Positions 1 through 11,046 of a stretch of DNA of 64,000 bases are shown in pieces. Each line of letters starts with the position of its first letter. Position 1 is the stretch's first letter. This stretch comes from Cryptomeria japonica (taxonomy: Eukaryota > Streptophyta > Pinopsida > Cupressales > Cupressaceae), in contig NC_081408.1 in assembly GCF_030272615.1 (NCBI RefSeq), positions 618,138,476 to 618,202,475 of the forward strand, given 5' to 3'. Below the pieces are notes generated by a model. That model was not told the DNA's origin. It searched no databases and saw only the letters and a program-made list of their open reading frames with translations. Made by a program: the position numbers and the translations under genes.

Positions 1-439
1 TGTATTTCCTAGAATGGAGGGTTTCAGTCCTTGTCTGCTACGTGTTTGTTTCTTCAATGGGATATCTTTACATCTTGGTTCCTTATACCCTGATGTGATA
101 AGCTCCATTGTTCAATAATAAGGCTCATTGATGAATATATATTGTGTAATAAACAATGACACAGGTTCGTGAATCAATCATTCTCTTTTTCATCTCATCT
201 GTTTATTGATAGTTTGCTAATTTCTCATCTCTTTCTAAAGCATTTTCTGTCATCTCCCCTCCTCTCCCCATATCAATCCTCAGTCATTGTCTAGAATGTC
301 GTATATGTTGCACTATAATCAAAATAGTCAGATCAGTTAGTGGAATAGGCCTATATCTTGCCCACCATGCATCATACTCAAGAGTAGTCCCTAGATCTGT
401 CGTACTTGCACTCCAACCCCACTATAATACCTAAAGAAT

Positions 440-1470
440 ATCAAACTCAGTAACTGCCACATGTGGATGTATGCACACACCCGAATCAGAAACCTCATGA
501 GAAACACACGCAAAGTATGTTGTAACAACAAGTGTCACCTGTACCTCTCCAAACTATCTGAGTACCCATCCTGGAAGGTACATCTCAATGATCCTCTATG
601 TCTCAACAGTCCTCTCAATTAGATATATATGCTATCTACAGAAAGGCAAGTGTTGTGCATCATCTGCCCAACCAGGGCAATCTAAATATGGTCTCCAAAT
701 AAAATACTACAAGATATCAAGCTGATGTCATCAGTACAAGGTGTTACCTAAACCCCTATGTCTAATACAAGGTGTATATCTATATGCATATGGCTTCTCA
801 ATGTGCAAGTCAACATGAATAACTAGCCTCGAGATAGAAATGTGCTCCCAAGCCCAAGTTTGGAGCAATGTCACACCACAGTTGATCGATCGGTATCCCA
901 AGTATACAGTGTTGTGCATCTGATAATAAACCATGGCTAATAGACAAGGACCCCAAGCATATGCTTGATTATGAATAATCATATCATGGAGCACTCTACG
1001 CCATCCAACTGGAAAGCCATGGTCTCGTCTATCAGGAATCAACAAACCACCTACGATACTGCATAATACTATAGTAAGATCATCATAGTCCAAGAGATCC
1101 CAAGGGATATCATAATGACCACTGATCTATAAATCCTGCTCCTCAAACTCAAAAACGGCACACAGTCCAGCGACTCCATCATCGTGATCATATACAACTC
1201 TCGCACCATGGATGGGAATATATAGTTACGCCAAACATCCTCTAAAGTAATGGATGACTCAGTAGTAGGAAGATGAAAGGAACATGTCTCAGAATGCCAC
1301 CACTCCACTAACGACATAATCAAGGCCCTATTTGCCATAATCTCTAGCAAATGTACAACATGATATAATCCAAGATGTCTGATATGTGCAACCTCCTCAT
1401 CAAGTAACTCGAATCAAAGATCAAGTCCGCTAGGTCTACTCTGTTTGCAATATAACACTCCAATATTCTC
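440..1470 (-). pseudogene. Plant mobile domain (PMD/MAIN-like) protein, antisense to its host element, broken
   Basis: Read on the - strand this is the plant mobile domain found in MAIN/MAIL proteins and in some transposons. The N-terminal part has HIRHLGLYHVV followed by ALIMSLVEWWHSETCSFHLP and then ITLEDVW (about 1400-1220), matching the family pattern of a helix, then WxxETHTFHLP and TLEDV. The middle has the LAMVYY and LLQTWAWEHI segments (about 960-830), matching the family's LLQxWAWER. The C-terminal part has IEMYLPGWVLR followed by FG (about 590-550). The reading continues through several in-frame stops and at least one frame change. An AG acceptor-like site (TGTGCAG) lies just before 1470, and a possible donor (GTATGC) near 1857 would put the 20-bp repeats in an intron. 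PMD proteins act in silencing and development; this copy is inactive. Confidence 0.72.
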
Positions 1471-1560
1471 CTGCACAGAGAAAACATTAAAAATGTCAGA
1501 TCTCGGATGCCATGATAAAAATTTGATCAAACGCATGACAAAAAAAAATTAAATTTACAA

Positions 1561-1777
1561 CGAATGCGTAATGTTTAACACTTATGCATAACATTTAACA
1601 CTATTGTAGTACAATTAAAGCTTATGTGTGACAACTAGAGCATATGCATAAAAGTTAACACCAATGCGTAACAATTAGAGGAATGCATAACACTAAGCAC
1701 CTATGCATGACACTTACACTCTTGCGGTACACTTAAGGAGTTTGTGTAACACTTATGGCTAATGCATGAAAATCAAC
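1561..1777. repeat. Degenerate ~20-bp tandem repeat, about 11 copies
   Basis: The core reads roughly atgcgtaacanttaacac and recurs about every 19-20 bp with much variation. It lies between the PMD pseudogene and the 3' LTR, inside the possible intron of the antisense gene. A similar 21-bp array lies at 23361-23585 in another element. Confidence 0.7.
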
Positions 1778-2284
1778 AATCATACGCGTGATGGCTAAAA
1801 ATTAAAGATTTTTTTTGAAAAAATTACAAAAACAGGTAAAAAATTTGGAAGCATACCATGTCGCTAGTCACTGGAGGTCTCTAATATGAACGTACTCACT
1901 CATGCCCTATAGCCAACCATGATGATCAAATACTCACAGGAAAGCAAAAGACTCACAATGCTCTCCAAGAACTCAAAACAATGCAAATGAGCAAATGAAA
2001 GGCCACACTCACTATTTATAGCTCAAAATTAGGGTTTTTTTCCATTCTGATGCCCGTAGTCCCCATGAACTTCAACGAACTTGTAGGCTACTCAAACAAT
2101 CTCGAAATCACATGAAACTTCACACGATTGCTCATTATAATGATATAAAAAATATGGTCTCAATTTCTGAATTTTTCAACCACCTTTTCCGAGGGGGCAT
2201 ATTAACACTATACATCGTCACCAGGGCATACTGGGGCAGGAAATTTTTTATTTTCTTTGAAACAATGTCGTATTGACTTTGTCT

Positions 2285-2298
2285 CAAAGAGGGGCAAA
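2285..2298 (+). other. Polypurine tract of element G
   Basis: The purine-rich caaagaggggcaaa directly abuts the LTR start TGTAGACACC. This is the plus-strand primer position of an LTR retrotransposon and it sets the element's orientation as +. Confidence 0.8.
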
Positions 2299-3620
2299 TG
2301 TAGACACCTAAAAATGTGTCATTGATCATGTACTAATTATTCCTCTAATTAGTTAAATAGTTCTTTAATTATTTAATTAAGGTAATTAATCTTATTCTTC
2401 TAATTTCATATTTCTTCATCATTTAATCATTTAAACCATTTTCTAATGTTAATTAAATATTTATTATTTAATTAATTGTGATTTTTAATCCTCAATTTAA
2501 ATAATCTTTATTATTTAACTAAATTCATTTTCAATTTCTATCTCTATCTTCAATTAATCATTAAACCTTTTTTCTTAATATTAATTAAATATTATTTATT
2601 TAATTAATTATGATTTTAATCCTTCAATTTAAATAATCTTTATTATTTAATTAAAGTCCATTTCTACATAATTAAATAGTTTCTTTAAATTATTTAATTA
2701 ACTAAATAATTCTTCTAATTTCATGAATTCTTTTAATTTCATTAAATCATTCAAATATCTAATTCTTCTAATTTCTTCCAATTTCTAATACATGTGCATG
2801 ATTTCAAAGATCAATTTGAAAATCAAAGTCAAGTTCTAAATATATTCAAATAACAAATTGAATTTAAAATAAATTCAATATTTGAATTAAATCTCATGCA
2901 AAGATTAAATTAAAAATCTAAGTTAAAGTGCAAACACATGCTAAATTAATTAATTCAATTATCTTTTCAATTCTTATTTATATCTTCTAGTTAGCTTTTT
3001 CTAAACAAAGCTCTCAATAAGATTTCAATCAGTTAACTATTTCATCCTCTTTATTTCCTCCAATCATTCTTTTTCATCTTCAATCAACTTTTTTCTCAAT
3101 TAGTTAACTCATTTATCTATTCAATCAATTTTGTTCCACCTCCAAATCAGCGGTTCAACTATCAATCAGCATGTGAGCTCACTCGAGTTCCACCTCTTGA
3201 TCAATCTATTCCACCTTTCAATCAATCCTCCCCAAAAATCTATAAATTGAGCATTCAATCTCCATTTTCAACAATCATGAACTTCGAATCTTTGTGTCAT
3301 TTGTAGGTTGCCAGGGTGATATTTCAGAGCCACCATACCACAAAGAGAAGAAGAGCAATGGAAGCAATCTGCAATGATGGGATATGGAGTTTTTATTGAT
3401 AGATTTTATATTCCTATTGTTTTGATTAAGAAGGCCAGTGTACCAAATGGACAACACAAGAAAGGAACAGATAAGACTTTATATTCCTATTGATAGATTT
3501 TATATTCTTATTGTTTGATTGTGTTATTTCATTGGTTTATTTAGAATTCTTTAATTAGATAGGGATTCGTGATTTCCCTTGCATTTCTAGTTAATTTAAT
3601 GATGAATTTTACATACGACA
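2299..3620 (+). repeat. 3' LTR of element G
   Basis: It starts TGTAGACACCTAAAAATG after the purine tract and probably ends ATACGACA at 3620. The first kilobase is very AT-rich (runs of taattaaat), like the LTR at 15758-16879. The 5' LTR is outside the window, so the right end is inferred from the terminal CA and from the coding frame that resumes immediately beyond it; the candidate duplication is actag. Confidence 0.65.
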
Positions 3621-3830
3621 ACTAGTACTTTTATAAAAAAAAAATTCCCTAAGACCCTTAGGTATATCTTTATAAATATTAGTTTCTTTTATTATAGGGA
3701 CTCTAAATTCTATATCAATAAATCTATCATTATCATCTTCTAAAGCATTTGAAGAAGAAGCTTGCATGGAGAAATTTTGTTCAGATTGTGCAAAGAAGTG
3801 AGTGAAACTTGCCTCAGCATTTTGTTCATC
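3621..3830 (-). pseudogene. Unidentified ORF fragment interrupted by element G
   Basis: On the - strand a reading frame runs from about 3830, through a Met at 3767 (MQASSSNALEDDND), down to the LTR border at 3621, where it stops making sense. I do not recognise the protein. It lies downstream (- strand) of the tRNA-Met primer-like site at 4152-4164, where the first ORF of a caulimovirid-like genome would start. That placement is the only reason to suspect a viral origin. Confidence 0.3.
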
Positions 3831-4151
3831 TATTCAATCCTAATGATTGGGAAATGGCTTTATAATTCTAGTATGCTTGAACTTGAGCTCAAATCCTCAC
3901 TTGAATCACAAGTCTTTCTTCCTGAATTTGCCCATTAACTACGCTATGATATGGCTAAACAAAGTGGGTCAACTCAATTAGGAATTACAGTGAGAACATT
4001 GAGATTTGTGAGAGATAATAAGGAGAGTCAATACAAGGAGTTGTATACCATTATGGATTCAAGATGCAGATCAGGATAAACAGATTAAGAAATGCAATGA
4101 GAAATTTTGTATTCACTTTAATGCAAAAGTTGGAAAGCAAGATTCCTTATA

Positions 4152-4164
4152 GGCTCTGATACCA
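4152..4164 (-). other. tRNA-Met primer-binding-site-like sequence in the host of element A
   Basis: On the - strand it reads TGGTATCAGAGCC, complementary to the 3' end of initiator tRNA-Met. It is not next to an LTR of element A (which starts at 4314). It may belong to an older copia LTR or to a caulimovirid-like genome, both of which use this primer. The RNase H relic at 12300-12810 on the same strand favours the virus-like reading. Confidence 0.5.
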
Positions 4165-4313
4165 TATTTTGACAAGATGTGAGATAGAAGCAAGACCATC
4201 TTCTATTACTTAAATCATGCACTTAGACATGCAGACTATACAGATTATTCAAGATAGTTAAGCTCATGACTTAAGCAAGGTCTGCGTTTTTGATTCCATG
4301 TAAGGGAAGAACA

Positions 4314-5416
4314 TATTAGGAACCAAAAAGCAACTGAGAGGGGGGGGTGAATCAGTTGTCAATGAATTTCAACCCAATTATAACTTAATCAAACTTGATA
4401 CTTAATACTGGTAAACCAAACTTAATGCCAGTTAATAGATTAATAGTTAATATCAATATCGGTAAAGCTTAATGCATGAAACAAAAAGAGAAACAACATC
4501 CACAACACATAACACAGAGATTTTGACATGGAAACCCTGTAAGGGGAAAAACCATGGTGGGAAACCTTACCCACAATCAGATGATACTACTGTAGATAGT
4601 ATGTGTATACAAATGGGGTCTGCACATGCAGAAAGGCCAACCACCTAGAGCACACTACTCAAATGGGAGTCGCAATGACTACAGTAGGATGGTTAAATCC
4701 TAGAATAATGTACTACTCAAAATAGCATCTCCAATGTTGGATTCAGTACCAGTTAAGCTTTGATAATCACATTAAAACCTTCCTTGAACCTTCTCTATGG
4801 TCTTCTCATATAATCTTCAATATTTGCACATACCATGTTACAATACCATACCATAACCTTACATACCATATCCCAAATCTCATCTCACAAATGAGATCTT
4901 ACATATATACAAAACCTAAGACCAATTATGTAGGTTGGCTCACTAAGAATATTACAATAAAATCAATTACAAATAAGTCTTGATGCGATACAACATGTTA
5001 GCTTAATAAATTTACAACAATATCCAATCAGTAAATCATCTCCATAACGTGTCATGTTGATCTGGAATGGATACCGGTCCATAACCTAGACCAATCTGCC
5101 GGTAACAACAAATATTTCAACCCGATTAGACCAATAACCAAAACACCAAAACCAAGTATCCAAACCATGTCTTTGACATAACCAAGTGATCTCTAGATGA
5201 TAACAAGTCATCATCAATGCCGATGAACCATATATCCTGCCGGTGAATAATATACCAATGACTGTGCATAAGTCATTGAACTTGTCGATGAACACAATGT
5301 GTTGGTTCAATAGTAAACCAATATAACCATAGTGCCAAATCAATAATGTAGATCTCGAGAAGGATAAGTGTTTACATCAATGACAAAACTAATGCAACAC
5401 ATCCGTAATACCAACA
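4314..5416 (-). repeat. 3' LTR of copia element A
   Basis: It matches 9939-11041 throughout, from the ttaggaacca start to the aataccaaca end. Near its left end is a G-run hairpin: the arms CAACTGA and TCAGTTG enclose eight Gs. A TATA-like atatata lies at 4903-4909 (- strand). Confidence 0.9.
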
Positions 5417-5690
5417 GTCTCCCCCTTTGGCATTGATGGCAACACAAGATGGAAAAACATCTAAGTGACAAAATAGAATACCAACAATCTCCAGAATAGA
5501 TCAATACTAGAATACAAAGAGTAAATAACTCTCCCCCAATGAATAATGTCTCTCAATACAAAGTTTTTCCATAGATATCTCTCCCCCTTTGACATCAAAT
5601 GCCAAAGCAATTAAAAATACCAGAACACACAACCAACTAATTCAACAACCTAATACAACCAACTACTCCCCCTAAAAAGTAGCTCTCCTC
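5417..5690 (-). other. Polypurine tract array of element A
   Basis: On the - strand, GGGGGAGA-type tracts occur beside the LTR (5417-5428) and again near 5527, 5580 and 5667. The first and third share the context ATxxATGxCAAAGGGGGAGA. The first is the expected plus-strand primer. The same layout appears before the 3' LTRs of C and E. Confidence 0.75.
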
Positions 5691-5753
5691 CATCAAAGCC
5701 GGGAAAAAGATTTCTCTGTTAGTTTCTATCGGTTGATGTCAATCTTCAACTAT

Positions 5754-8700
5754 CTAAGTCTCTACTAGTGAGGGTATTACCCCAAGTTGCTCTCTGAGAT
5801 ATTCAAAAGTTTCCTTAGGCAAATGCTTAGTAAAGATATCTACAATCTACTCTTTAGTATACACATAAACCAATCTTACTTCTTTTGCTTCAACATTCTC
5901 TTTCAGAAAGTTATATTTGATAGAAACATGCTTAGTCTTAGAGTGAAATATCGGATTCTTTGATATATCAATTGCTGTTGAATTATCACAATAAATGATT
6001 ATAGGTTCTTTGCATTTTACCTTTATTTCCTTCAACATTTTCTTAATCCATAATACCTGAGTACAATTAGTTGTTGTTGCAACATATTCTGATTTTGTTG
6101 TTGATAATGATGTACAACTCTTCTTCTTGCTTATCCATGAAATCAATCTGCTACCAAGAAAGAATGCACCGCCAGTGGTACTTTTTCTATCATCTACATC
6201 TCCTACCCAATTTGCATCGGTGTATGCACATAAATCAAAATTTTCATCTTTAGGATACTATAAACCAAGATTTGTTGTTCCTTGTAGATATCAGAAAATC
6301 CTTTTTACTGCTAATTCATGATTTTCTTTAGGATTACTCTGAAATATTGAAACAATACATACTTCATTCATTATATCAGGTCTTGTTTGTGTCAAATACA
6401 GTAAACCTCCAATCATAGATTTGTATCTTGTCGGATTAATAGGAGCCAAATCATCCTTCAATATCAATTTATCAGCTGTAGTCATAGGAGTACTTACCAG
6501 TTTAGAGTTTTCCATACCAGATTTCTTCAGTAGTTCCTTCAATTATTTTATTTGACATATGAATATACCTTTATCAGTTTGTAAAATCTACAATCCTAAA
6601 AAGAATTTTATCTCCCCAATCATAGACATTTCAAATTCTTCCTGCATCTTGTTAGCAAAGTCCTTACACAATCCATCTTCTCCTCCAAACATGATATCAT
6701 CAACAAAAACTTCAATAACCAAGATGTCATCATTAGTCCCTTTTAAATATAAGTTGTTGTCTGCATTACCTTTAGTGTAACCAAGCTTCAAAAGATATTT
6801 GTCCAATCTAGCATACCAAGGTCTAGGAGCTTGCTTCAATCCATACAAAGTTTTCCTTAATCTACAAACCATATCTTTAACATTTGTCAATGAAAATCCA
6901 TCAGGTTGTTCAATGTAAACTTCCTCTTCAAGATCGCCATTCAGAAATGCACATTTTACATCCATCTGATATACTTTATAGTTCTTATGAGCTGCAAGTG
7001 CAAGAAATAATCTAATTGCCTCAATTCTAGATACCAGTTCAAAGGTTTCATTATAATCAATTCCCTCTTTCTGTGAATATCCTTTACAAACTAATCTTGC
7101 TTTGTTCCTGATTACCTTACCATCTTCATTAAATTTATTTCTGAATACCCACTTTGTTCCAATTACATTTTTGTCTTTAGGCCGGGGAACTAATGTCCAT
7201 GTATTGTTCTTTTCAATTTGTTTTAGTTCATCTTGACAAGCTTCAATAATGGATTCTTAAGGAATTCCTCTAAAGTGTTCATCTATCTTCACATTAGCAC
7301 TATGGAATTAGCACACCTCTTCATTTTCAAGTCTTCCTCTTGTTAGAACACCTTGATACTTATTCCCAATTATTTGATTTTTTGAGTGATTCAGTCTTAC
7401 ATACCTGGGTTTATTCACATGTTGTTATTCTTCAATCACTATGGAATTCTCTGATGATGCCAGTGTGACTGGATCCATATTCTGTATCGATGCACTTTGT
7501 ATAGGTTCATTTATGATCATCTCAACTTTCAGTTCAGAATCTACAAACCTTGAATTTCCTCTAAAGTGTTCATCTATCTTCACATTAGCACTCTCAATGA
7601 TCTTCTACAATCTTTTATTAAAACATCTATATTCCTTGCTCTTAGAAGAATAACCAAGAAATATTCCTTCATCACTTCTAGGATCAAATTTACCAACATA
7701 CTCATCTCTCCTAATATAGAATTTTCTTCCAAATATTCTAAAGTATTTAAGAGTAGGAGTATTACAAAACCATAGTTCATAAGGGGTCTTACCAGTTTCA
7801 CCTTTGATGTGAACTCTGTTGAAAGTGTAAACCATTGTATTCACTACTTCTCTCCAATACACATGAGGTAGATTTTCTTCCAATATCATGCTTCTATCTA
7901 CTTCCAAAATAGTTATGTTCTTCCTTTCTAGAATTCCATTTTACTGAGGTGTTTGGGGTGCTGATAGTTGTCTTTTGATTACATTCACTTCACAGAATGT
8001 ATTAAATTCCTTAGATGTAAATTCTCCTCCTTGATAAGATCTCAAACATTTGATTTTCTTACCAGTTTCATTCTCTACCATTGTCTTGAATATTTTGAAT
8101 TTTCCAAAAGCTTTTGATTTCTCCCTGAGAAAAGTAACCCAACACATTCTAGAATAATAATCAATAATTAGCATAAAGTATCTATCTCCCTGTAGACTTC
8201 TTGTTCTTGCCAGACCACACAAGTTAGTATGAATTAAATCAAGAACATTATTGGATTTCTTAGAAATACTCTTAAAAGTTGTTCTAACTGGCTTTCCCAT
8301 TTGACATTCCTTACATACTGGATTATGAGGTTTCACAATCTTAGATAAATCCCTTACTGCCTTAGTTGAACTAATCTTTACAATTTAATCAAAATTCACA
8401 TGACAAAGTCTCTTATGCCATAACCAACTTTCATCAATATGTGCAATCAAGCATGTCTTATCACTGTTGTTCAAATGAAAGATATTACCTTTAGTCTGAT
8501 TATCGGTTGCAATCTCTAATCTAGTTCTATTCATGATTTTGCATTTACCATTCTTGAATTGTAACTGAAATCCCTTTTCAACTAATTGACCAACACTCAG
8601 AAGATTATGCTTCAATCCTTCAACATAATAAACATTATCAGTATTGTGCTTACCATCCAAAGATATAGTGTCTTTTCCTTTGATTAAACAGGCTTTATCA

Positions 8701-9881
8701 TCGCCAAATCTTACTAGACCTCCACTATATTCCTTAAAAGATAAGAATTTACTTTTATCACCAATCATATGATGTGAACATCCAAAATCTATGATCCATT
8801 CATCCTATTCTTCAATTTTAGTTGCCAGGGCCTGCTCTACCAATGGAACAATTGGTGTCGGTTGATCTTCTTTTATTACAACAAAAGCCCATCCATTGTC
8901 TGTCGGTTCTTCATCAGAATCATCAGTAACTCCTTCATCAGCATAGTAACACTTAGATTTATCTTTGTTCTTCTTAAATCTATATCTCTGATATTCAGGG
9001 TTAGGTTTATATGTTCTTTTATCTTCATCTCTCAATCTTGCATGTCTATTAGGACATCTAGATGCTATATGACCAACTTTATTGTAGTTAAAACATTTAA
9101 ACGATGCTTTAACTTCATACTTACTTCCAGCTGGACCTTTAGGCATTTTCCTTCCAAATAGTGCTTCAAGTTCTTTTGCATATAGTGCTTTCCAACCAGA
9201 TTTGTCAGATGGTGATGATGATACTGTGGATGATGATGCTTTGAAGGCTAAATTTATCTTAATTTTAGCAACATAACCAAATTCCTCAAGCTCAAATGTT
9301 GAAATTTTTCCAACCAAGGTATCTCTAGATACTAATGTATTAGGCATTGTTCTCAACTCATTAATAGTAGTTACTTTCATTTTGTATGTCGGTGGAAATG
9401 CTCTTAAAAATTTAGAAACAATTTCATCTTCACTTAAGGATCTACCACAACATTGTATTCCTAAAACAATTTCATTAACTCTTTCCATAAAGAAGAAATT
9501 ATTTCATCTTCTTCCATTTTCAAATTTTCATACCTGACCCAATAACATTCTAGTTTTGCAATTTTGACAGTGGTATCTCCTTCATTCAATGTCTCCAATT
9601 TATCCTAGATAGCTTTAGCAGTAGATCGATTTGATAATCCCATTATTTGTTGATCTGATAATACGCTCAAAAGTGCTTCTCTTGCTTTGCAATCATTTTC
9701 TTGATTTACCCAAGGTTGGTGGATTATGTTGATTCGGTGTAGGACCAACATAGCCATTATTTGTAACTTCTCATATGTATCTTCCAATGCAATTCAAATG
9801 TGTCTCCATTTTGATCTTCCATTTACCATAGTTAGTTCCATTAAGTTCAGGATTGTCCTTCCTAAAAATGTTTGTTGCCAT
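5754..9881 (-). pseudogene. Gag-Pol polyprotein of copia element A, broken
   Basis: The - strand start is MATNIFRKDNPELNGTNYG at 9881, just after the primer site. Domain order: gag with one CCHC-like knuckle (C-F-N-Y-N, second Cys lost, near 9080); protease near 8790, where the usual DSG reads DFG; GAG-pre-integrase and integrase (about 8770-7600) with LWHKRLCH and CKEC intact but the first catalytic Asp changed to Asn (HTNLCG) and the second to Tyr (RSYQGGEF); reverse transcriptase (about 7190-6290) with [12 protein letters not shown] and an intact FVDD; RNase H ending in IFTKHLPKETFEYLRE. Several stops and frame changes interrupt it. The copia order PR-INT-RT-RH is clear. It is non-functional. 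Confidence 0.9.
7265..7592. repeat. 37-bp direct duplication inside element A (7265-7301 and 7556-7592)
   Basis: The 37 bases at 7556-7592 recur exactly at 7265-7301, and the next bases (cactatggaatt, 7298-7309) recur at 7437-7448. At the first place they interrupt the integrase-RT linker, where related elements lack them. It looks like filler copied from nearby templates. Confidence 0.75.
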
Positions 9882-9923
9882 AGGATCTCCTCAAGCTATT
9901 AGGCTTCTACGAAAAGAGGACTT

Positions 9924-9936
9924 GGCTCTGATACCA
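9924..9936 (-). other. Primer-binding site of element A (tRNA-Met type)
   Basis: On the - strand it reads TGGTATCAGAGCC, two bases inside the 5' LTR end at 9939. It is the minus-strand primer site and fixes the element's orientation. Confidence 0.85.
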
Positions 9937-9938
9937 AT

Positions 9939-11041
9939 TGTTAGGAACCAGAAGGCAGTTGAGAGGGGGGGTGAATAAGTTGTCAATAAATTTAAACCCA
10001 ATTATAACTTAATCAAACTTAATATTTCATATCAGTAAACCAAACTTAATGCCAGTTAACAGATTAACAGTTAATATCAATTCCAGTAAAGCTTAATGCA
10101 TGAAACATAAAGAGAAACAACATCCACAACATATAACATAGAGATTTTGATGTGGAAACCCTGTAAGGGGAAAAACCATAGTGGGAAACCTTACCCACAA
10201 TCAGGTGATACTATTGCAGATATTATGTGTATACAAATGGGGTTTGCATGTGTAGAAAAGGCCAACCGCCTAGAGCACACTGCTCAAATGGGAGTCACAA
10301 TGTCTACAGTAGGATGGTTAAATCCTAGAATAATGTACTACTCAAAATAGCATCTCCAATGTTGGATTCAGCACCGGTTAAGTTCTGATAATCACCTTCA
10401 AACCTTCCTTGAACCTTCTCTATGGTCTGCTCATATGATCTTCAATATTCACACATACCATGTTACAATAGCATACCATAACCTTACATACCATATCCCA
10501 TATCTCATCGCACAAATGAGATCTTACATATATACAAAACCTAAGACCAATTGTGTAGGTCATCTCACTAAAAATATTACAATAAAATCAATTACAAATA
10601 AGTCTTGATGTGATACAACATGTCAGCTTAATGCATTTACAACAATATCCAATCAGTGAATCATCTCCACAATGTGTCGTGTTGATCTAGAATACATACC
10701 GGTCCATAACCTAGACCAATCTGTCGGTAAAAACAAATATGTCAACCCAATTAGACCAATAACCAAAACACCAAAACGAAGTATCCAAACCATGTCTTCG
10801 ACATAACTAAGTGATCTCCAGATGATAACAAGTCATCATTAGTGCTAGTGAACCATATATCTTGTTGGTGAATAATATACCAGTGACTATGCATAAGTCA
10901 CTGAACTTGCCAATGAACACAATGTGTTGGCTCAACAGTAAACCAATATAACCATAGTGCCAAATCAACAATGTAGATCTCCTGAAGGATAAGTGTTGAC
11001 ATCAATGACAAAACTAATGCAACACATCAATAATACCAACA
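9939..11041 (-). repeat. 5' LTR of copia element A
   Basis: It has TG...CA ends on either strand and the same length as the left LTR (1103 bp). It carries the G-run hairpin near 9957-9990 and the conserved block with GGGGAAAAACCAT found in all copia LTRs of this window. Confidence 0.9.
10528..10534 (-). promoter_or_regulatory. TATA-like box in the 5' LTR of element A
   Basis: On the - strand it reads TGTATATATGTAAGATC. An equivalent TATATAT or TATAAATA sits at the same place, upstream of AAGATCTC, in the LTRs of B, C and E, so it probably drives element transcription leftwards. Confidence 0.45.
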
Positions 11042-11046
11042 AAACA

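Larger units (their letters stand above)
1..3620 (+). mobile_element. 3' part of a Tat-like Ty3 LTR retrotransposon (element G)
   Basis: Only the 3' end lies in the window: an internal stretch, a purine tract at 2285-2298 and one LTR at 2299-3620. No gag or pol is visible in the internal part. It holds instead an antisense plant-mobile-domain pseudogene. The purine tract and the ~50 bp before it resemble the matching region of the 9-kb element at 15758-24802, so the two are probably one lineage. Extra and antisense ORFs between pol and the 3' LTR are known, from memory, in the Tat lineage of Ty3 elements; that is the main basis for the lineage call. Positions 1-439 hold nothing I recognise. 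Confidence 0.65.
4314..11041 (-). mobile_element. Sirevirus-like Ty1/copia retrotransposon A, complete length, decayed
   Basis: Two LTRs of 1103 bp each (4314-5416 and 9939-11041) bracket a gag-pol region on the - strand, with a tRNA-Met primer site beside the right LTR and purine tracts beside the left. The flanks gaaca and aaaca look like a 5-bp target duplication with one change. The right LTR has canonical TG...CA ends; the left LTR starts TA instead of TG. The multiple GGGGGAG tracts before the 3' LTR are a Sirevirus trait as I know that lineage. Confidence 0.9.
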
